Source: REEB52 sp964626905
GTDB lineage: Bacteria; Chlamydiota; Chlamydiia; Chlamydiales; SM23-39
Assembly: GCA_964626905.1 (NCBI GenBank)
Contig: CAZVHA010000003.1
Location: 62,001 to 126,000, forward strand
Length of the DNA stretch: 64,000 nt
Reading direction: 5' to 3'
Numbering within the stretch: the first letter of the stretch is position 1; the number at the start of each line of letters is the position of its first letter. The position numbers and the translations under genes are program-made. Positions 61,273-64,000 of the stretch are shown one piece after another. Below the pieces are notes generated by a model. That model saw only the letters and a list, made by a program, of their open reading frames with translations. It made no database searches and was not told the DNA's origin.

Positions 61273-63612
61273 ATGAGATTAGGGGACAATAGTAATCCGA
61301 GCAACGATCAGCTTCTTCAAGAGTTTTTAAGTGAGATCAATGACGAGCTTACACAAGCTCAAAATCTTGTGAATGAAACAAAGCAAGATGAAGAACAATA
61401 CCAAAGCGATTGGCAGCACTGGAGATACCTCATTGCAATCGGGAGTACGAAGGCTGAAAGTTATTACGAGAATGTGGTCGTACCTGCCAAGCAGGCTCTT
61501 ACAAACACCGAAGCTCAGCTCGATGCACTCGATCCAATGTTTGATTCGTTTACCTCCACATTGAATTTGATCAATCAGGGAATTGGGGAAGTCAGGGGGA
61601 ATGCAAATTCGGGCGAAGATCAGCAGATGTTTGACGATATCATGGATAAGATGTCGCAGGCCATACTTCTCCAATACAAAGCCGATTTGTTCCTTACAAA
61701 AATGGAAAAAGATGCGGGTAATAATCAAAAGCTCGTCCAAGATGCGATGATCGAGATAAAGCTCTCTTCTGAAGCAAGCGGAGTGGCGAACGCGCTCAAA
61801 ACTGATATTTCAAACGATTTGGTTACTCTAGACCAACAAAAAAACGCCGCTGAAGAGGATCTCAACCACTGGCGCTGGTACCATGATCTTGACCCGGTCA
61901 CGGGTATCATGAAGGAATTGGCCGAAGCACATGATCGAGCTGTGATCAAAAACTCAGACGAGATGAGTAGCATTCTCACATCGGCTCAGACGAGTTTATC
62001 ACCTTTATTTGCGATTTTGGACAATAATTCTTACGCGATGTTGGCCGTTTATGCCCAACAGATGCTTAAACAGGTCGAAAAACTGCTTGAAAATATCGAT
62101 CCAAAAAAACTTCAAGGCGATTTAAGGCAAATCAACCAGATCATGGCGCTTGTTCTTGGATTTTTATCTCAGGTAATGTCTGTTTCAGCCTCTCAAAAAG
62201 CAGAAGATGCGAAAAAAGAAGAACAGGCGACCAATACGACAACGCTGATCAACTTAAACGATGAGAGCACAGCACTCAAAGAGTTACAAGACGATTTGGC
62301 CTATGCAAATGCAATGCAAACAGTGATGACGGTGAGTAAAGCTCTCCTCGAGTTTGCTATGGCCCTCGCAATGCCCGGAGTTGGCGGCGTAGCCATGGGT
62401 CTTCTATTCGCAACAGCCGATACGCTCGGTCTTACAAATAAACTGACCGATTATCTTGCGAAAAACGGGTTTGGAAATGTGGGAGCACAAATAGCCGTTG
62501 GTGGGGCAGAGTTAGTCGCCACACTCGGTGGCGCTTATGTACTGGATCAAGGGGCGAATATCGCTGCAAAAGAGGCCGCAGATGCGACAGAAAAACAACT
62601 AGCAAAAGAATCTCAAGTACTGATCGATAAGACGGTTGCAAAAGTGCTCGCAAAAACGGATAAAGTGGGAGACGAAGCTGCGGCGAAAAGAGTTGAAGAG
62701 GTAGTCAGTCAGGCGGTGCAAGGTGCCATTCGCGGGGCTGCGAGAAAATCGGTACAGATGACTTCTCAAGAGGCGGGAGCAGGTTTGCTTGTAAAGCTCG
62801 GGAAAGCGGGATGGAAGGAGGGAAGCGTATCGTACACCCAGGCGCTCCAAAAATTATCAGAAGAAAGGGGAATCCAAGCGGCTCGAGATGCGGCTCAGAT
62901 GGCAGCGCAAGACATCGAGTTTTTGGCAGAAGCATCAGCGCAAGGCGCTACCATCACAAAACAGGAGATCGCAGCGGTATCCGATCGGGCAGCAAATAGC
63001 GCCATTGCAAAGTTAAGCAATATTGAGGCAAAAGATGTCACAAAAAAGACAGCTTATATGGACAAGAGCGACGGCTATAAGGCGAGCGTTCGAGCGGGGT
63101 ATGTAGCAGGGTATAACGTTTTATCCGATAACGGGGTCTCTTTCGCTTTAGCAGAGGTTGTCGAAGGGTTCAAAAAAATGGGCGCTCATGTGAACGAGGA
63201 TAAATTCCAACAGGCACTTGAGTTTATCAAACTGATCGAAAAGACGCTTGCAATGCTCGTTATGTTCCAAGGGGCAGGAGGAGTGGATAGCATAGGTATG
63301 GATGCGCGCTCACTTGCACTGAAGGCATCTACACTCGGGATGGCGTTAGGAACTCTCGGTGAGGCGGTAGCCGACTTTGGAACCGCAGACGCTGAGAAAA
63401 AGCAGGCAGTTGCAACGAAGAAAATCAACGATTTTATGGTGAGCTGCAAGCTGTTGGAGACTATTTTAAATGGAATTCACGAGCAATCGAAAATTTCATC
63501 GAGGAATGCGAGAAACAGATTTATGGAACAGGCTTCAAACTACCAAGTCTTGTCACAGATCGAAAATAACGGACAAGAGTTAGCTAAAGTTTTGAGCCAA
63601 CAAGCAGTTTAA
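61273..63612 (+). CDS. Large translocator-like protein, 779 aa (CopB/SctE-like by architecture)
   Basis: A 779-residue protein without signal peptide. Long coiled coils (about 10-60, 120-240, 265-350) precede two hydrophobic segments, about 356-386 (FAMALAMPGVGGVAMGLLFA) and 402-422 (AQIAVGGAELVATLGGAYVL). More amphipathic Ala/Glu/Lys helices follow (about 430-620), and a further helical domain reaches the end. Coiled coil plus a hydrophobic hairpin is the layout of the major T3SS translocator (SctE: YopB, IpaB, chlamydial CopB). Only one Cys is seen near the C-terminus. Larger than CopB (about 490). Homology is not proven; it could be another pore-forming or inclusion-membrane substrate. Confidence 0.6.
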   Translation: MRLGDNSNPSNDQLLQEFLSEINDELTQAQNLVNETKQDEEQYQSDWQHWRYLIAIGSTKAESYYENVVVPAKQALTNTEAQLDALDPMFDSFTSTLNLINQGIGEVRGNANSGEDQQMFDDIMDKMSQAILLQYKADLFLTKMEKDAGNNQKLVQDAMIEIKLSSEASGVANALKTDISNDLVTLDQQKNAAEEDLNHWRWYHDLDPVTGIMKELAEAHDRAVIKNSDEMSSILTSAQTSLSPLFAILDNNSYAMLAVYAQQMLKQVEKLLENIDPKKLQGDLRQINQIMALVLGFLSQVMSVSASQKAEDAKKEEQATNTTTLINLNDESTALKELQDDLAYANAMQTVMTVSKALLEFAMALAMPGVGGVAMGLLFATADTLGLTNKLTDYLAKNGFGNVGAQIAVGGAELVATLGGAYVLDQGANIAAKEAADATEKQLAKESQVLIDKTVAKVLAKTDKVGDEAAAKRVEEVVSQAVQGAIRGAARKSVQMTSQEAGAGLLVKLGKAGWKEGSVSYTQALQKLSEERGIQAARDAAQMAAQDIEFLAEASAQGATITKQEIAAVSDRAANSAIAKLSNIEAKDVTKKTAYMDKSDGYKASVRAGYVAGYNVLSDNGVSFALAEVVEGFKKMGAHVNEDKFQQALEFIKLIEKTLAMLVMFQGAGGVDSIGMDARSLALKASTLGMALGTLGEAVADFGTADAEKKQAVATKKINDFMVSCKLLETILNGIHEQSKISSRNARNRFMEQASNYQVLSQIENNGQELAKVLSQQAV

Positions 63613-63640
63613 TAAAAAAAAATAATAAAAGGGGAACCTA

Positions 63641-64000
63641 ATGACAAAACCAAGAGAGGCAAACAACGTAACACTGGACAGTGTTCAGTACCTGTTGTTG
63701 CGACAAAAACAAGAGAATCAAGATCAAACTCAGGGAGGACTTGCGCCGACAGGGGCATTTAGCCTCTGGCAGATGATGCTTTCTCTTTTGAAATATGCAA
63801 GAACTCGGATTGTCGCCGACGCTACAATGCAGGCTGAAACATCAAAAGTACAAACGCAGCTATTTAGCAATTTATACGATATCGGATCGGATGTCGGTAA
63901 ATTCGAAGCTGACCAACTTGATAAACAAGCACTTGGACAATATATCCAAGGGGGGCTTGCATTGGGAGCTGGAGCCCTCACTTTGGGCTCTGCGGGGTAT
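63641..64000 (+). CDS. Partial gene, possible second translocator (CopD/SctB-like position)
   Basis: The start ATG 63641 follows AAGGGGAA; 120 codons are open to the window end. The N-terminal 35 residues are Gln/Asn-rich (LRQKQENQDQTQGG), then a helical stretch (about 45-95), and a Gly/Ala/Leu hydrophobic segment begins near 104 (IQGGLALGAGALTLGSAGY). In T3SS operons a second, smaller hydrophobic translocator follows the first, which fits this position. The rest is outside the window. Confidence 0.5.
   Translation, partial: MTKPREANNVTLDSVQYLLLRQKQENQDQTQGGLAPTGAFSLWQMMLSLLKYARTRIVADATMQAETSKVQTQLFSNLYDIGSDVGKFEADQLDKQALGQYIQGGLALGAGALTLGSAGY

Noticed and set aside
1..64000. tRNA or rRNA genes
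   Set aside because: No cloverleaf with a GTTCGA-type T loop or rRNA core was recognised in the gaps by eye; a tRNAscan run would settle it.

Overview
The window is a chromosomal segment of a member of the phylum Chlamydiota, most likely an environmental (chlamydia-related) lineage. The evidence is gene content and order. There is a chlamydial type III secretion (T3SS) cluster in the order CT663-like chaperone, sctD, cdsE, cdsF, cdsG, CT668-like, sctN, sctO, sctP, sctQ, pkn5, sctC. There is a dapF-clpP-glyA block as in C. trachomatis CT430-432, and a dnaJ-rpsU-tsaB-lon-(rfaE2-glpG)-rnz ... ABC-F/xerC block corresponding to CT341-348. A MOMP-like porin of the Lpg1974 type and several signal-peptide glycosyltransferases fit a Waddlia/Simkania/Parachlamydia-like organism rather than Chlamydia itself. 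The genus cannot be fixed from the sequence alone.

Layout. 1-10738: T3SS genes on the + strand, nearly all overlapping or within about 20 bases, broken once (5216-6237) by an inverted-repeat element, a bidirectional terminator and a reverse-strand gene for a two-helix Inc-like membrane protein. 10739-18286: an AT-rich insertion between pkn5 and the secretin gene, carrying eight genes in two convergent blocks (four SAM methyltransferases; glycosyltransferases of families GT10, GT11 and two GT92). All eight appear to begin with an export signal. 18287-23451: secretin sctC with eight tandem N-domain repeats, then a lipoprotein and a YidD-like gene. 23762-29184: an AAA/DUF4143 ATPase, a eukaryote-like kinase coupled to a SulP transporter, and der. 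29448-36659: small membrane gene, SNF2 helicase, ald, dapF, clpP. 36968-44332: glyA, a CT398-like zinc-ribbon protein, rnpB RNA, MOMP-like porin, xerC, ABC-F ATPase, SpoU-type methyltransferase. 44372-52784: LRR protein, then rnz-glpG-rfaE2-lon and tsaB-rpsU-dnaJ. 52833-56985: accessory genes (broken GNAT gene, RhuM, exported superoxide dismutase, outer-membrane protein, transposase remnant). 56988-64000: candidate secreted proteins, including a six-gene + strand operon that looks like a T3SS translocator/substrate locus and runs off the end.

The genome is rich in short palindromic elements. Nine were found in intergenic gaps, including four copies of a 172-173 bp family with TATAC ends, an IS5/IS903-like miniature element with a 9-bp target duplication, and a perfect 75-bp-arm palindrome. 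The most interesting systems are the exported glycosyl/methyltransferase cassette embedded in the T3SS locus and the translocator-like operon at the right end.
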